A program made the position numbers and the translations under genes. From Sediminicola sp963974715 (lineage in GTDB: Bacteria; Bacteroidota; Bacteroidia; Flavobacteriales; Flavobacteriaceae): DNA of 64,000 nucleotides. The notes below the pieces were generated by a model. The model worked only from the letters and a program-made list of their open reading frames with translations, was not told the DNA's origin and made no database searches. This document shows, piece after piece, positions 36,139-46,088 of the stretch (its first letter is position 1; every line of letters begins with the position of its first letter). Location of the stretch: assembly GCA_963974715.1 (NCBI GenBank), contig CAXBDK010000004.1:186001-250000 (forward strand), written 5' to 3'.

Positions 36139-38022
36139 ATGAAAATCAAACTTCTATACCTCCTCCTCTTCTGCGGAACGGGGATGTTTGCACAAGAGAA
36201 ACTCTCTTTGGAAACACTGGGGGCCTTTAAGGAACAGGCCGGCAACTGGCAACTGGTAGGCGATGTGGCCATGGACCGAAACATCGATATCCATCAAAAA
36301 CCAGAGGCCGCCGAAGGGAACAAAAGAAAAAGAAAAAAGAAAAAAGAGTCGGCCACCATACTGGCGCCCATGACCTTTAAAGAAGGTACAGGTATTCTTC
36401 TGAACAACTTTCAGGAAGGCAAAAAGGATAATCTCTATACCAATTGGGAACATGGGGATATCTATTTGGAAATGGAGGTAATGCTTCCCAAAGGATCCAA
36501 TTCGGGTATTTATCTTCAAGGCATGTACGAACTTCAGCTATGCGATAGCTGGGGCGTTACAAATCCAAAATTTTCCGATATTGGTGGAATTTACAGAAAC
36601 TGGGAAAGTGAGCCAGGGAAAATTTTCCACGGTATCGCCCCCCTTTCCAATGCGGCAAAGGCACCAGGTCTATGGCAGGAACTACGGATCCATTTCCAGG
36701 CACCCAGATTTGCTGCGGACGGCTCCAAGACAAGCAATGCAAAATTTGTATCCGTTTTTTTGAACGGCCAACTGATCCATAGCAATGTAGAGGTGCCATT
36801 ACCAACAGGAGGTGCCATCTCCAACAGGGAAGTGGCCAAGGGCCCGTTGATGATACAAGGGGACCACGGAGCAGTTGCCTTTAGGAACATACGTTATAGA
36901 AGTATGACGGATTCCGATGTAAAGGTATCGTCCGTATCCTATAAAACCTATAAAGGCGATTTTAAGGGATTGGAAGACCTTGAAGGTGCCAAGACGGCCT
37001 CCGAAGGGACCGTGGAATTAATCGATATCAACGTTGTAGGGGAAGAGGATTCCTATGGGGCCATCTTTTCGGGCAACTTGGAAATACCTGTGGAAGATAC
37101 TTACCTCTTTCATATTGGTTATACCGGAGGGGCCGAATTTCTCCTCGATGGCAAAAGCGTGGCCATAAATAACTCATCCGATGCCGCCGGTACCCTTACT
37201 GCCGAAGCGGAACTCACCCCGGGAAAACATTCCTTTGAGATCAAAAATGTAAAAAATGCCGGATGGAGGGCACCCCGACTTGGTCTTGCCATCTCCACGG
37301 CCACCACAAACCCTTTGGAGGCAAATGCCTTTAATTCCTTCCCCCCCAATATCAATTCCGTCTCCCCCATATATGTTGAGCCGGGGGCACGACCCAGACT
37401 GTTAAGGGGATTTGTAAGTTTCAAGGGAAGCGGAAAACGCTTGTCCCATACCATCGCGGTAGGCACTCCGAAGGGGATAAACTATGTTTACGATCTGGGC
37501 TCGGCAAATATCATTGGATTGTGGAGGGGCAATTTTGTGGATGCCACCCCGATGTGGCACGACCGTGGCAATGGCTCCTTTAATCCAAGGGGCGCAGTGC
37601 AGTGGACGTTTTTGAATCAGCCTATAGCTCAGCTTGAAAACTTGACGACCTCCTTTCCCACAACAGGGGAACGGCCCGACTTTATTTCAAAAGGCTATCG
37701 TTTGGATGCAAAAACGGGACTGCCGATTTTCAAACACCTCTATAAAGGAGTTGAAATAGAGAACGGTATACGTCCGGACAGTACCAATACCTACCTGATA
37801 AATGAAATCAATTTTTCCAAGGCCGAACTTACAGATCATTACTGTAAGCTGGCAGAAGGAAAAATAGAAAAACTTGCGGACGGTTCATATGCCATTGACG
37901 ACAGGCAATATTACATCAATCTCCTGTCGGAACAGCTACCTACCATCAGGGAGGTCCAAGGGACAAGTGAATTATTGGTGCCAGTAAATGGCAGTAGCAT
38001 CAAATACGAAATAATATGGTAA
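36139..38022 (+). CDS. Exported DUF1080 (3-keto-disaccharide hydrolase-like) and PA14 protein
   Basis: A 627-residue secreted protein with signal MKIKLLYLLLFCGTGMFAQ. Residues ~30-255 form a DUF1080 (concanavalin-like) domain: GDIYLEMEVMLPKGSNSGIYLQG, YELQLCDSWGV and GPLMIQGDHGAVAFRNIRYR. A PA14-like region (~290-400: GAIFSGNLEIPVEDTYLFHIG) and a C-terminal domain of unknown type follow. Some DUF1080 enzymes hydrolyse 3-keto-glycosides. An unusual lysine/arginine run KRKRKKKK (62-69) interrupts the DUF1080 start, encoded by A-rich DNA. It overlaps the next gene by up to 7 bp. Confidence 0.85.
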   Translation: MKIKLLYLLLFCGTGMFAQEKLSLETLGAFKEQAGNWQLVGDVAMDRNIDIHQKPEAAEGNKRKRKKKKESATILAPMTFKEGTGILLNNFQEGKKDNLYTNWEHGDIYLEMEVMLPKGSNSGIYLQGMYELQLCDSWGVTNPKFSDIGGIYRNWESEPGKIFHGIAPLSNAAKAPGLWQELRIHFQAPRFAADGSKTSNAKFVSVFLNGQLIHSNVEVPLPTGGAISNREVAKGPLMIQGDHGAVAFRNIRYRSMTDSDVKVSSVSYKTYKGDFKGLEDLEGAKTASEGTVELIDINVVGEEDSYGAIFSGNLEIPVEDTYLFHIGYTGGAEFLLDGKSVAINNSSDAAGTLTAEAELTPGKHSFEIKNVKNAGWRAPRLGLAISTATTNPLEANAFNSFPPNINSVSPIYVEPGARPRLLRGFVSFKGSGKRLSHTIAVGTPKGINYVYDLGSANIIGLWRGNFVDATPMWHDRGNGSFNPRGAVQWTFLNQPIAQLENLTTSFPTTGERPDFISKGYRLDAKTGLPIFKHLYKGVEIENGIRPDSTNTYLINEINFSKAELTDHYCKLAEGKIEKLADGSYAIDDRQYYINLLSEQLPTIREVQGTSELLVPVNGSSIKYEIIW

Positions 38023-39965
38023 GGGCAATGAAAACAATTTTAAACTCAGTCATAAAAACGGTAGTTACCATCACGGTCTTATTGGCCCTATCGCATACAA
38101 ATGCCCAAGAAGGGCCCACGGAAGAAGATTATTATAGGCTTACCACGATTCCCGTACCGGAAGGGATCCTTGTGGAAGGTGGGGGAGTGCTTACCCTTCC
38201 CAATGGGAACATAGCTGTCTGTACACGAAGGGGAGATGTTTGGATCCTGGAAAATCCCACCATGGCCGGTGGAAATGGTGTAAACTTTAAAAAATATGCA
38301 TCAGGACTCCACGAGCCCTTGGGATTGGCGTACAAAGAAGGCGCTCTCTATACCGCCCAACGCGGGGAACTCACAAAATTAATGGATACCGATGGGGACG
38401 GGATTGCGGATACCTATGAAACGATCTATGCGTGGCCCCTATCCACACACTACCACGAATATTCCTTTGGACCCGTATTGGCCCCGGATGGCAAATTTTT
38501 TGTGACGGCCAACGTAGCGTTCGGGGATGAAGAATGGTGGAGAGGTGAAAGTAGGGTTCCCTTTAGGGCTTGGACCATGAAAATCTCCGAGGATGGACAG
38601 ATGGAACCCTGGGCAACGGGTATGCGGTCCCCCGCAGGTTACGGTCTGGTGGACGGCGAACTTTTTTATACGGACAACCAAGGTGACTGGATAGGGTCGG
38701 GTGCCGTTTGGCACCTTCCAAAAGGAGCCTTTACAGGGCACCCTGCCGGCCTTAAATGGTCGGGGATGGAAGGCTCCCCGATCTCGTTGACCGAAGAGCG
38801 TTTTTATTCCAAGATCGACAAAAGACAGACCAAGGTAAATGGAAGGTTCGTAAAGCCGGAGAATATCCAAGATGAGGAAAATCCCGATTTTGCATATAAG
38901 ATCAAAGAAACCTTCCCGGAATTACAATTGCCCGCCGTCATCCTGCCACATGGTATTTTGGGGGTTTCCACATCCGAGATCAAAGTGGATGCAACCAAGG
39001 GAAAGTTCGGTCCCTTCAGCGGACAATTGCTGGTAGGTGATATGGGACAGAGCAAAATAATGCGTGTTGCCCTGGAAAAGATAAAAGGCGCCTATCAAGG
39101 TGTTGCTTTCGATTTCCGTGCAGGGTTCCAATCGGGCGTGATGCGGATGGACTTCGATCACAACGGGAATCTTTTTATCGGGGAGACCAACCGGGGCTGG
39201 GGATCTGCGGGCACCACCAATTCCGGACTTGAATACCTAAGCTGGACCGGTAAGGTACCTTTTGAAATGAAGACCGTTAAGGCAATGCCCGATGGTTTTG
39301 AAATAGAGTTCACCAAGGAAGTGGACAGGGCTTCGGCCAGTGACCTCGATTCCTATACCGGAAAAAGTTACATCTATAAATACCATGCAGCCTATGGCAG
39401 TCCACAAACAAATATTGAGGACGTCGTTATCAAAGGGGTAAAAGTAAGTGAGGATGGCCTTAAAGTTAGGGTGGTAACGGATGGACTAAGACAATTTTAT
39501 GTACACGAAATCGTACTTTCCGGAATCAAGACAAAGGAAAATGGGAACGGCATCCTCCATCCAACCTTTTATTACACCCTTAACAACATTCCGGATGGCG
39601 ACAAACTTTCCCTTGCGGAGCTCTCTACCCAGCGTTCCAGTACGGCAAAGAAAAAAGTGATCAAAAAGAAGGTTGTTGCCGCTTCCTCGCCTACCCCACA
39701 AAAGAGGGTCCTTACGGATAGTGAGGTGCAGCCCCTACTTACTGCAAATACCTGCGTGGCATGCCATCATAAGGACAAAAGGGTCATTGGCCCTTCCTTT
39801 AAGAACATTGCCCAAAGGAAATATACGGATGAGGAAATGGTGGAACTGATCTACAACCCACAACCAAAAAACTGGCCGGAATACGCCACGCCAATGGCCC
39901 CGATGCCACAGGTGCCAAAAAAGGAAGCACTGCAGATTGCGGCCTGGATCAACTCGCTGAGGTAA
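38016..39965 (+). CDS. Exported sugar-dehydrogenase-like propeller with cytochrome c domain
   Basis: Up to 649 residues; the start at 38028 gives a cleaner signal peptide (MKTILNSVIKTVVTITVLLALSHTNAQ). The main domain (~40-420) resembles soluble glucose/sorbosone dehydrogenase-type beta-propellers: VPEGILVEGGGVLTLPNGNIAVC, TDTDGDGIADTYET-like repeats, ILPHGILGVSTSEI and LFIGETNRGWG. A lysine-rich linker leads to a C-terminal class I cytochrome c: CVACH (C580/C583/H584 from the 38016 start), with a likely axial Met in ATPMAPMP. It probably oxidises a sugar in the periplasm. The coupling to DUF1080 suggests a keto-sugar route. Confidence 0.85.
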   Translation: MVRAMKTILNSVIKTVVTITVLLALSHTNAQEGPTEEDYYRLTTIPVPEGILVEGGGVLTLPNGNIAVCTRRGDVWILENPTMAGGNGVNFKKYASGLHEPLGLAYKEGALYTAQRGELTKLMDTDGDGIADTYETIYAWPLSTHYHEYSFGPVLAPDGKFFVTANVAFGDEEWWRGESRVPFRAWTMKISEDGQMEPWATGMRSPAGYGLVDGELFYTDNQGDWIGSGAVWHLPKGAFTGHPAGLKWSGMEGSPISLTEERFYSKIDKRQTKVNGRFVKPENIQDEENPDFAYKIKETFPELQLPAVILPHGILGVSTSEIKVDATKGKFGPFSGQLLVGDMGQSKIMRVALEKIKGAYQGVAFDFRAGFQSGVMRMDFDHNGNLFIGETNRGWGSAGTTNSGLEYLSWTGKVPFEMKTVKAMPDGFEIEFTKEVDRASASDLDSYTGKSYIYKYHAAYGSPQTNIEDVVIKGVKVSEDGLKVRVVTDGLRQFYVHEIVLSGIKTKENGNGILHPTFYYTLNNIPDGDKLSLAELSTQRSSTAKKKVIKKKVVAASSPTPQKRVLTDSEVQPLLTANTCVACHHKDKRVIGPSFKNIAQRKYTDEEMVELIYNPQPKNWPEYATPMAPMPQVPKKEALQIAAWINSLR

Positions 39966-40266
39966 AAACACCTACGGCATGCAAAGGGCATATCCCATAT
40001 CGAAAAGGATATGCCCTCTTTTTTGAGCAAGAAATGTATGGGTGAATTAGAGTAAAAAATTGGGCAGCCCTCCTTTAAAAATTATTGGACAGGAAGGGGT
40101 TGGATAAAACAAACTCCGAATTCTAGAGGACGATAGGATGGCAGAACAAAGCCGCAACGGCATTATAATTTTTTTTTAGTAGTTTTACGGGCTCCCCAGT
40201 ATCTGCTAAACTTTTAATTTAACGACCAAACCAGACAATCCCTCCTTGGGAGATCAGCAACCACAT
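39966..40266. other. 301-bp gap before the LacI-family gene
   Basis: It holds the strong terminator at 39985-40027. The remainder is AT rich and presumably carries the promoter of the regulator gene (a TTTTTTTTTAGTAGTTTTACGG stretch around 40170-40190). No TAAAACG operator was found here, so autoregulation by this site type is not indicated. Confidence 0.5.
39985..40027 (+). terminator. Rho-independent terminator
   Basis: A perfect 11-bp stem AGGGCATATCC / GGATATGCCCT with an 11-nt loop, then CTTTTTTG. It ends the DUF1080/dehydrogenase operon 20 bp after the stop. Confidence 0.9.
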
Positions 40267-41298
40267 ATGAAAAACAAACGTTATTCCATTAAGGATATCG
40301 CCTCGGCCCTTAATGTTTCGATCACTACCGTATCCTTTGTACTCAACGGGAAGGCACAGGAAAAAAGAATCTCCGAACCGGTGACACAAAAAATTCTGGA
40401 ATACGCAAAAAAGATCAATTTCACCCCCAATCAATTGGCACGTGGACTAAGGACCGGGAAATCCAAGATAATCGTGTTTATGGTGGAGGATATTTCCAAT
40501 AACTACTTTTTTTCCCGCATTGCCCGTATCATAGAGGACCTTGCAAACGAGGAAGGTTACAAGGTCATTTTCTGCAGCAACGACAACGACGACCAGAAAT
40601 CGATAGAGGCCATTAACCTTTTTACCAATGGACAGATAGACGGTTATATTATCATACCTTCCGCGGGCATAAAAGAGACCTTGGAGGGGATGATCGCACA
40701 AAATACTCCCTTGGTATTATTTGATAGATATTTTAAGGACCTGAACAGCAATTATGTCATCATTGATAACGAGGAGGCGGTCTATAAGGGTGTCTCGCAC
40801 CTAGTGGAAAACAGGTATAGGGATATCGGTTTTGTAACGGTAGACCTAAAACAATCACAAATGAAGGATCGTTTACGGGGATATGAAAAAGCGGTCTCCG
40901 ATTACGGACTAAAACCCTATATCCTCCAATTGCCGTACACCGAACGCTTTTCGGAAAAAGGAAATAAGATCCTTATCGATTTTATCGAAGAAAACCAGGG
41001 TATGGATGCCATGTTCTTCTCCACCAACTACCTCACCATAAAAGGTCTTGGCATATTTAAAGAGAACTATCCTTCCCTTATAAAGAAAATGGGCCTAGTG
41101 AGTTTTGATGATACGGAACTGTTCAAGATATATTCCCCAAGTATTACCGCCATTGCACAACCATTGGAAGAAATAGCCTATGCCCTGATGGAAATTATCA
41201 TGGATCAGCTGAAGAAAACGAAAAAAAACACCACCACACAAAAAGTGATCCTAAAGACGAAGATACACAAAAGGGAATCTACCATGCCCAAATCCTAA
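40267..41298 (+). CDS. LacI family transcriptional regulator
   Basis: A 343-residue regulator starting at MKNKRYSIKDIASALNVSIT. The HTH (residues 5-30) is followed by a hinge TPNQLARGLRTGKSKIIVFM and a periplasmic-binding-protein-like effector domain (60-340) with DRYFKDLNSNYVIIDNEEA and VSFDDTELFKIYSPSITAIAQP. The proximal site O2, the distal O1 and the palindrome before GH92 all carry the TAAAACG core, so this protein probably represses both flanking operons. The sugar effector is unknown. Confidence 0.93.
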   Translation: MKNKRYSIKDIASALNVSITTVSFVLNGKAQEKRISEPVTQKILEYAKKINFTPNQLARGLRTGKSKIIVFMVEDISNNYFFSRIARIIEDLANEEGYKVIFCSNDNDDQKSIEAINLFTNGQIDGYIIIPSAGIKETLEGMIAQNTPLVLFDRYFKDLNSNYVIIDNEEAVYKGVSHLVENRYRDIGFVTVDLKQSQMKDRLRGYEKAVSDYGLKPYILQLPYTERFSEKGNKILIDFIEENQGMDAMFFSTNYLTIKGLGIFKENYPSLIKKMGLVSFDDTELFKIYSPSITAIAQPLEEIAYALMEIIMDQLKKTKKNTTTQKVILKTKIHKRESTMPKS

Positions 41299-41377
41299 AT
41301 ACAGTGACCATGGAAGGAAAACAGCCTAATTGTGATCATTATATGTTGTGGACCTCCACATGCTCAAAAATTTATAG

Positions 41378-41397
41378 TATTTTAGTAAAACGTTTTA
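41378..41397 (+). promoter_or_regulatory. -7 element and perfect LacI-type operator before GH92
   Basis: TATTTTAG (41378-41385), like the candidate -7 of susC, abuts the perfect 12-bp palindrome TAAAACGTTTTA (41386-41397) with central CG. The pair lies 27 bp before the GH92 start at 41424, an ideal repressor position. Confidence 0.55.
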
Positions 41398-41423
41398 TCA
41401 AACTAGATCATCAAAACAAGGCA

Positions 41424-43697
41424 ATGAAAACAAAACAACGACTTTTAGGACTGTTACTCCTCCTCTTGGCCCTTTCCTCCAGAGCTCAGCAACCGGTGGA
41501 CTATGTAAACCCCTTGATCGGGACCGACTCCAAACCGAGTATGTCCAATGGCAATACCTATCCGGCGATCGCCATGCCCTGGGGCATGAATTTTTGGACT
41601 CCCCAAACGGGTAAAATGGGCGACGGATGGGCCTATACCTATACCGCGGATAAGTTAAGGGGGTTTAAACAGACCCACCAACCATCTCCTTGGATGAACG
41701 ATTACGGGCAATTTGCGATCATGCCCATTACCGGAAAACTTGCCTTCAAGGAAGATGATAGGGCCAGCTGGTTCTCCCATAAATCGGAGATTGCCAAACC
41801 GCATTATTATAGTGTATATTTGGCGGACCATGATGTCACCACGGAAATTGCCCCGACCGAACGGGCCGCCATGTTCCGTTTTACATTTCCCGAAACGGAA
41901 CATGCCCATGTGGTCCTGGATGCCCTGGACAAAGGTTCGTACGTTAAGATAGTCCCCAACGAAAATAAGATCGTGGGATATACCACAAAAAACAGCGGAG
42001 GGGTACCGCAGAACTTTAAGAACTACTTTGTAATGGTGTTCGATAAGCCATTTGACACCAAAAACACTTTTGATGGCGACAAACTGACCGAAAGCCTGGA
42101 AATGGAGACGGATCATGCCGGGGCCATTGTAGGTTTTAAGACCAAAAAAGGGGAAGTGGTGACCGCAAGGGTAGCGTCCTCCTTTATCAGTTTTGAACAA
42201 GCCGAACTCAACCTGAAGGAACTGGGACCGGACAGTTTCGATACCATTGTTGAAAAGGGACGGGATTCATGGAACAGGGAACTGGGACGTATAAAGATAG
42301 AAGGTGGTACTACGGACCAGTTCCGCACCTTTTACTCAAGCCTTTATAGATCGCTGCTCTTCCCAAGAAAATTTTATGAATTCGATAAAAATGGGGACGT
42401 GGTACATTACAGTCCGTACAACGGCAAAGTACTTCCCGGATACATGTTTACCGACACTGGTTTTTGGGATACCTTCAGGGCCCTGTTTCCATTTCTCAAT
42501 TTAATGTACCCAGAACTGAACACACAGATTCAGGAAGGATTGGCCAATGCCTACAAAGAAGGTGGTTGGCTTCCGGAATGGGGCAGTCCCGGCCTCCGAA
42601 ATGTGATGGTGGGGAACAACTCCGCTTCGGTAGTGGCGGAGGCCTATCTCAAGAATAGGGAAACACATTCTTATGATATAGGGACCCTTTGGGAAGCGGT
42701 CACCCATGGGGCCAACAATGCCGGTCCCCTGACCGCAGTAGGCCGCGCAGGGGCAACATATTACAACGAACTCGGATATGTTCCCTATGATGTTGACATT
42801 AACGAGAATGCCGCCAGAACATTGGAATATGCATATGATGATTTTGCGATCTACCAACTCGCCAAAGCATTGAAAAAACCCAAAAAGGAAATCGAACTTT
42901 ACAAAAAACGAAGCCTCAATTATAAGAACCTGTTCGACCCCGAAACCAAACTTATGAGGGGAAAAAATAAGGACGGGAAATTTATGGCCCCTTTTAACCC
43001 CTTTAAATGGGGGGATGCCTTTACCGAGGGAAACAGTTGGCATTACACTTGGTCCGTATTCCATGACATAGAGGGATTGGCGCAATTAATGGGAGGACAT
43101 AAGGCCTTTGTGGACAAACTGGACCAGGTTTTTGAACTTCCCCCAATATTTGACGAAAGTTACTATGGAGGGGTGATCCATGAAATAAGGGAAATGCAAA
43201 TTGCCAATATGGGACAATATGCCCATGGCAACCAACCCATACAGCATATGATCTATCTTTACAATTATGCCGGGGCCCCATGGAAGACCCAATACTGGGC
43301 AAGGGAAACAATGGACAGAATGTACAAGCCAACGCCGGATGGTTATTGCGGGGATGAGGACAACGGACAGACCTCGGCTTGGTACGTATTCTCCGCTATG
43401 GGTTTTTATCCGGTATGTCCCGCAACAGATCAGTATGTCCTGGGAGCCCCTCTTTTTCAAAAGATTACCCTACAATTGGAAAATGGAAAGGAAATTATTA
43501 TCAATGCACCTGAAAATAGTGGCTCCAACAGATACGTACGTTCATTGGAGGTCAATGGAAAGGACTACGATAAAAACTGGCTCAGCCATTCGGAACTTAT
43601 GAAGGGCGCCATCCTTGATTTTAAGATGGACGATTCCCCCAATAAAACCAGGGGTATCGAAAAAGAAGCATTCCCCTACTCCCTCTCCAATGAATAA
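41424..43697 (+). CDS. GH92 alpha-mannosidase (first copy)
   Basis: A 757-residue exported glycoside hydrolase family 92 enzyme (calcium-dependent exo-alpha-mannosidases). The Met at 41424 begins the signal MKTKQRLLGLLLLLLALSSRAQ; the longer frame from 41304 would run through the operator. Family blocks: YVNPLIGTDSKPSMSNGNTYPAIAMPWG, GFKQTHQPSPWMNDYGQF, FYSSLYRSLLFPRKF, FTDTGFWDTFRALFPF, EGNSWHYTWSVFHD and YCGDEDNGQTSAWYVFSAMG, the last carrying the catalytic-base aspartate region. The THQPSPW variant differs from the second copy and hints at another linkage preference. Confidence 0.93.
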   Translation: MKTKQRLLGLLLLLLALSSRAQQPVDYVNPLIGTDSKPSMSNGNTYPAIAMPWGMNFWTPQTGKMGDGWAYTYTADKLRGFKQTHQPSPWMNDYGQFAIMPITGKLAFKEDDRASWFSHKSEIAKPHYYSVYLADHDVTTEIAPTERAAMFRFTFPETEHAHVVLDALDKGSYVKIVPNENKIVGYTTKNSGGVPQNFKNYFVMVFDKPFDTKNTFDGDKLTESLEMETDHAGAIVGFKTKKGEVVTARVASSFISFEQAELNLKELGPDSFDTIVEKGRDSWNRELGRIKIEGGTTDQFRTFYSSLYRSLLFPRKFYEFDKNGDVVHYSPYNGKVLPGYMFTDTGFWDTFRALFPFLNLMYPELNTQIQEGLANAYKEGGWLPEWGSPGLRNVMVGNNSASVVAEAYLKNRETHSYDIGTLWEAVTHGANNAGPLTAVGRAGATYYNELGYVPYDVDINENAARTLEYAYDDFAIYQLAKALKKPKKEIELYKKRSLNYKNLFDPETKLMRGKNKDGKFMAPFNPFKWGDAFTEGNSWHYTWSVFHDIEGLAQLMGGHKAFVDKLDQVFELPPIFDESYYGGVIHEIREMQIANMGQYAHGNQPIQHMIYLYNYAGAPWKTQYWARETMDRMYKPTPDGYCGDEDNGQTSAWYVFSAMGFYPVCPATDQYVLGAPLFQKITLQLENGKEIIINAPENSGSNRYVRSLEVNGKDYDKNWLSHSELMKGAILDFKMDDSPNKTRGIEKEAFPYSLSNE

Positions 43698-46071
43698 GAT
43701 AATGATAAGAGCAACAATACCGGTAATGGGAAGCCCACTGAAAAAGCAGCGCGTATTGGTATTGATAGTCCTGCTTGCCCTTATTGGCTGCGAAAGGAAA
43801 AAACCTGAAACAATGTCCGCTCCAGAATTACGGGACCTGGCAAAATATGTGGATCCCATGATCGGTACCGCACGCATGGGACATACCTATCCCGGTGCAA
43901 CGGTGCCCTTTGGAAGCGTACAACTAAGCCCCGATACGGATACCATTCCCTACGAAATGAACGATAGGTACAATCCGGATGTCTATAAATATTGTGCAGG
44001 CTATCAATATGCCGATACTACCATAGTAGGGTTCAGCCATACCCATTTTAGTGGTACGGGGCATTCGGACCTTGGCGACTTCTTGATCATGCCCACTGTT
44101 GGCAAATTACAGATGAACCCCGGAACGGCCGACAAACCGGAGACCGGTTATAGGTCCATTTTCTCCCATGGTACCGAAACTGCGGAGCCGGCCTATTATA
44201 GTGTCCTACTGGAAGACCATAATATCAAGGCAGAACTGACCGCCTCCACAAGGGTGGGAATGCACCAATATACTTTTCCCAAATCGGATGAAAGCCATGT
44301 CATATTGGATCTTATGGCCGGCATCTACAACCATGAAAACAAAAACGTATGGACCTTTGTACGCGTGGAAAACGATACTTTGGTCACTGGGTATCGTATG
44401 ACAAACGGATGGGCCAGGACCAGAAAAGTGTATTTCGCAATGTCGTTCAACAAACCTTTCATAAAATATGGACAGGTAAATTATGATCAAAACGTTTATC
44501 AGGGATTTTGGCGCAAATTTGACCAATCTACCAACTTTCCGGAAATGGCGGGAAAAAACATCCGTACCTATTTCGATTTTAAGACCGAGGAGCATGAAAA
44601 GGTCAAGATAAAATTTGCCCTCTCCCCGGTAAGTACCCAAGGGGCGCTTCTCAATATGCGTACGGAAATTCCACACTGGGATTTTGAAAGGGTAAAAAAA
44701 GAAGGGCAGCAAGCGTGGAACAAGGAATTGAACAAGGTCCAGGTCACAGCCGAAAACCCGGATGATCTTACCAGCTTTTACACGGCAATGTACCACGCTT
44801 TTTTGGGGCCTACCGAATATATGGATGTGGATGGCAAGTATATGGGGTTGGACAGGAACGTCCACAAAGCTGACAATTTCACCAACTATACCAGCTTTTC
44901 CCTGTGGGACACCTATAGGACCCTTCATCCGCTATTTAACCTGGTACAGCCCAAAAGGAACTCGGATATGATCGCGAGCATGCTTGCGCATTATGATCAA
45001 AGTGTACATCCCATGCTACCGGTATGGTCCCATTACGCCAATGAAAATTGGTGTATGATCGGTTACCACAGTGTTTCCGTTATTGCGGATGCGATCGTAA
45101 AGGGAAATACCGGTTTTGATGTCGAACAGGCACTTATCGCCAGCGTAAAGACCGCAAAGATCCCATATTATGATGGATTGGGATATTATATGGATCTGGA
45201 CTATGTGCCCGAGGATAAAAATGGGGCCTCGGTATCCAAGACCCTGGAATATGCCTATGATGACTGGGCAATTGCCCAAGCAGCAAAAAAAATGGGGAAG
45301 GACAGTATTTACAAGGAGTTTATAAAGCGTTCAGAAAATTACAAAAATGTATATGATGCCCGGACCGGCTTTATGAGGCCCAAATTGGCCGATGGCACTT
45401 TCAAAAAGGAATTCGACCCGTTGAACACCCACGGACAGGGCTTTATAGAGGGCAACTCTTGGAACTACAGCCTTTATGTACCACATGATCCAGCAAGCAT
45501 GATATCCCTAATGGATGGAAAACAAGCCTTTGTAAAACGGTTGGACTCGCTATTTACCATGGAACTGCCCGATAAATATTTTGAAAATACCGAGGATATC
45601 TCCAGGGATGGCATTATTGGCAACTATGTTCATGGGAACGAACCATCACACCATGTGGCCTATCTTTACAATTGGACGGATGCACCGTGGAAATCACAGG
45701 ATAAGATCCGTATGATCCTTAAGACCATGTATAGGACCGGAGCCGACGGATTGGGGGGGAACGACGATTTTGGTCAAATGAGCGCTTGGTATATCTTTAG
45801 TTCCCTTGGTTTTTATCCGGTGTCTCCAGGTTCTCCCGACTATGCACTGGGCAGCCCCTCGGTAAAAAATGCCAAAATAAACTTGGAAAACGGCAATACC
45901 TTTGAAGTGGAAACCCAAGATCAGTCCCCAAACAATGTCTTTGTGCAAAAGGTCACCTTAAACGGAACGGAACTCAAGGTTCCTTTTATTGGACATGATG
46001 ACATCATAAAAGGGGGCAAATTGGTATTTTATATGGGCAGCGAGCCCAATACGGACATTTATAAAAAATAA
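43690..46071 (+). CDS. GH92 alpha-mannosidase (second copy), lipoprotein
   Basis: Overlaps the first GH92 gene (ATGAATAA). Initiation is likely at 43690 or at 43726, where MGSPLKKQRVLVLIVLLALIGC forms a compact lipoprotein signal. Family blocks: YVDPMIGTARMGHTYPGATVPFG, GFSHTHFSGTGHSDLGDFLIMP, SLWDTYRTLHPLFNL, EGNSWNYSLYVPHD and LGGNDDFGQMSAWYIFSSLGFYP. The SHTHFSGTGHSD form is the more common GH92 type. Surface anchoring next to an exported sibling suggests stepwise removal of mannose from branched glycans. Confidence 0.93.
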   Translation: MNKIMIRATIPVMGSPLKKQRVLVLIVLLALIGCERKKPETMSAPELRDLAKYVDPMIGTARMGHTYPGATVPFGSVQLSPDTDTIPYEMNDRYNPDVYKYCAGYQYADTTIVGFSHTHFSGTGHSDLGDFLIMPTVGKLQMNPGTADKPETGYRSIFSHGTETAEPAYYSVLLEDHNIKAELTASTRVGMHQYTFPKSDESHVILDLMAGIYNHENKNVWTFVRVENDTLVTGYRMTNGWARTRKVYFAMSFNKPFIKYGQVNYDQNVYQGFWRKFDQSTNFPEMAGKNIRTYFDFKTEEHEKVKIKFALSPVSTQGALLNMRTEIPHWDFERVKKEGQQAWNKELNKVQVTAENPDDLTSFYTAMYHAFLGPTEYMDVDGKYMGLDRNVHKADNFTNYTSFSLWDTYRTLHPLFNLVQPKRNSDMIASMLAHYDQSVHPMLPVWSHYANENWCMIGYHSVSVIADAIVKGNTGFDVEQALIASVKTAKIPYYDGLGYYMDLDYVPEDKNGASVSKTLEYAYDDWAIAQAAKKMGKDSIYKEFIKRSENYKNVYDARTGFMRPKLADGTFKKEFDPLNTHGQGFIEGNSWNYSLYVPHDPASMISLMDGKQAFVKRLDSLFTMELPDKYFENTEDISRDGIIGNYVHGNEPSHHVAYLYNWTDAPWKSQDKIRMILKTMYRTGADGLGGNDDFGQMSAWYIFSSLGFYPVSPGSPDYALGSPSVKNAKINLENGNTFEVETQDQSPNNVFVQKVTLNGTELKVPFIGHDDIIKGGKLVFYMGSEPNTDIYKK

Positions 46072-46088
46072 CCCCAAATAAATATTTC

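Noticed and set aside
41304..41423. Longer N-terminus for the first GH92 protein
   Set aside because: It precedes a clean signal peptide and covers the -7 element and operator.
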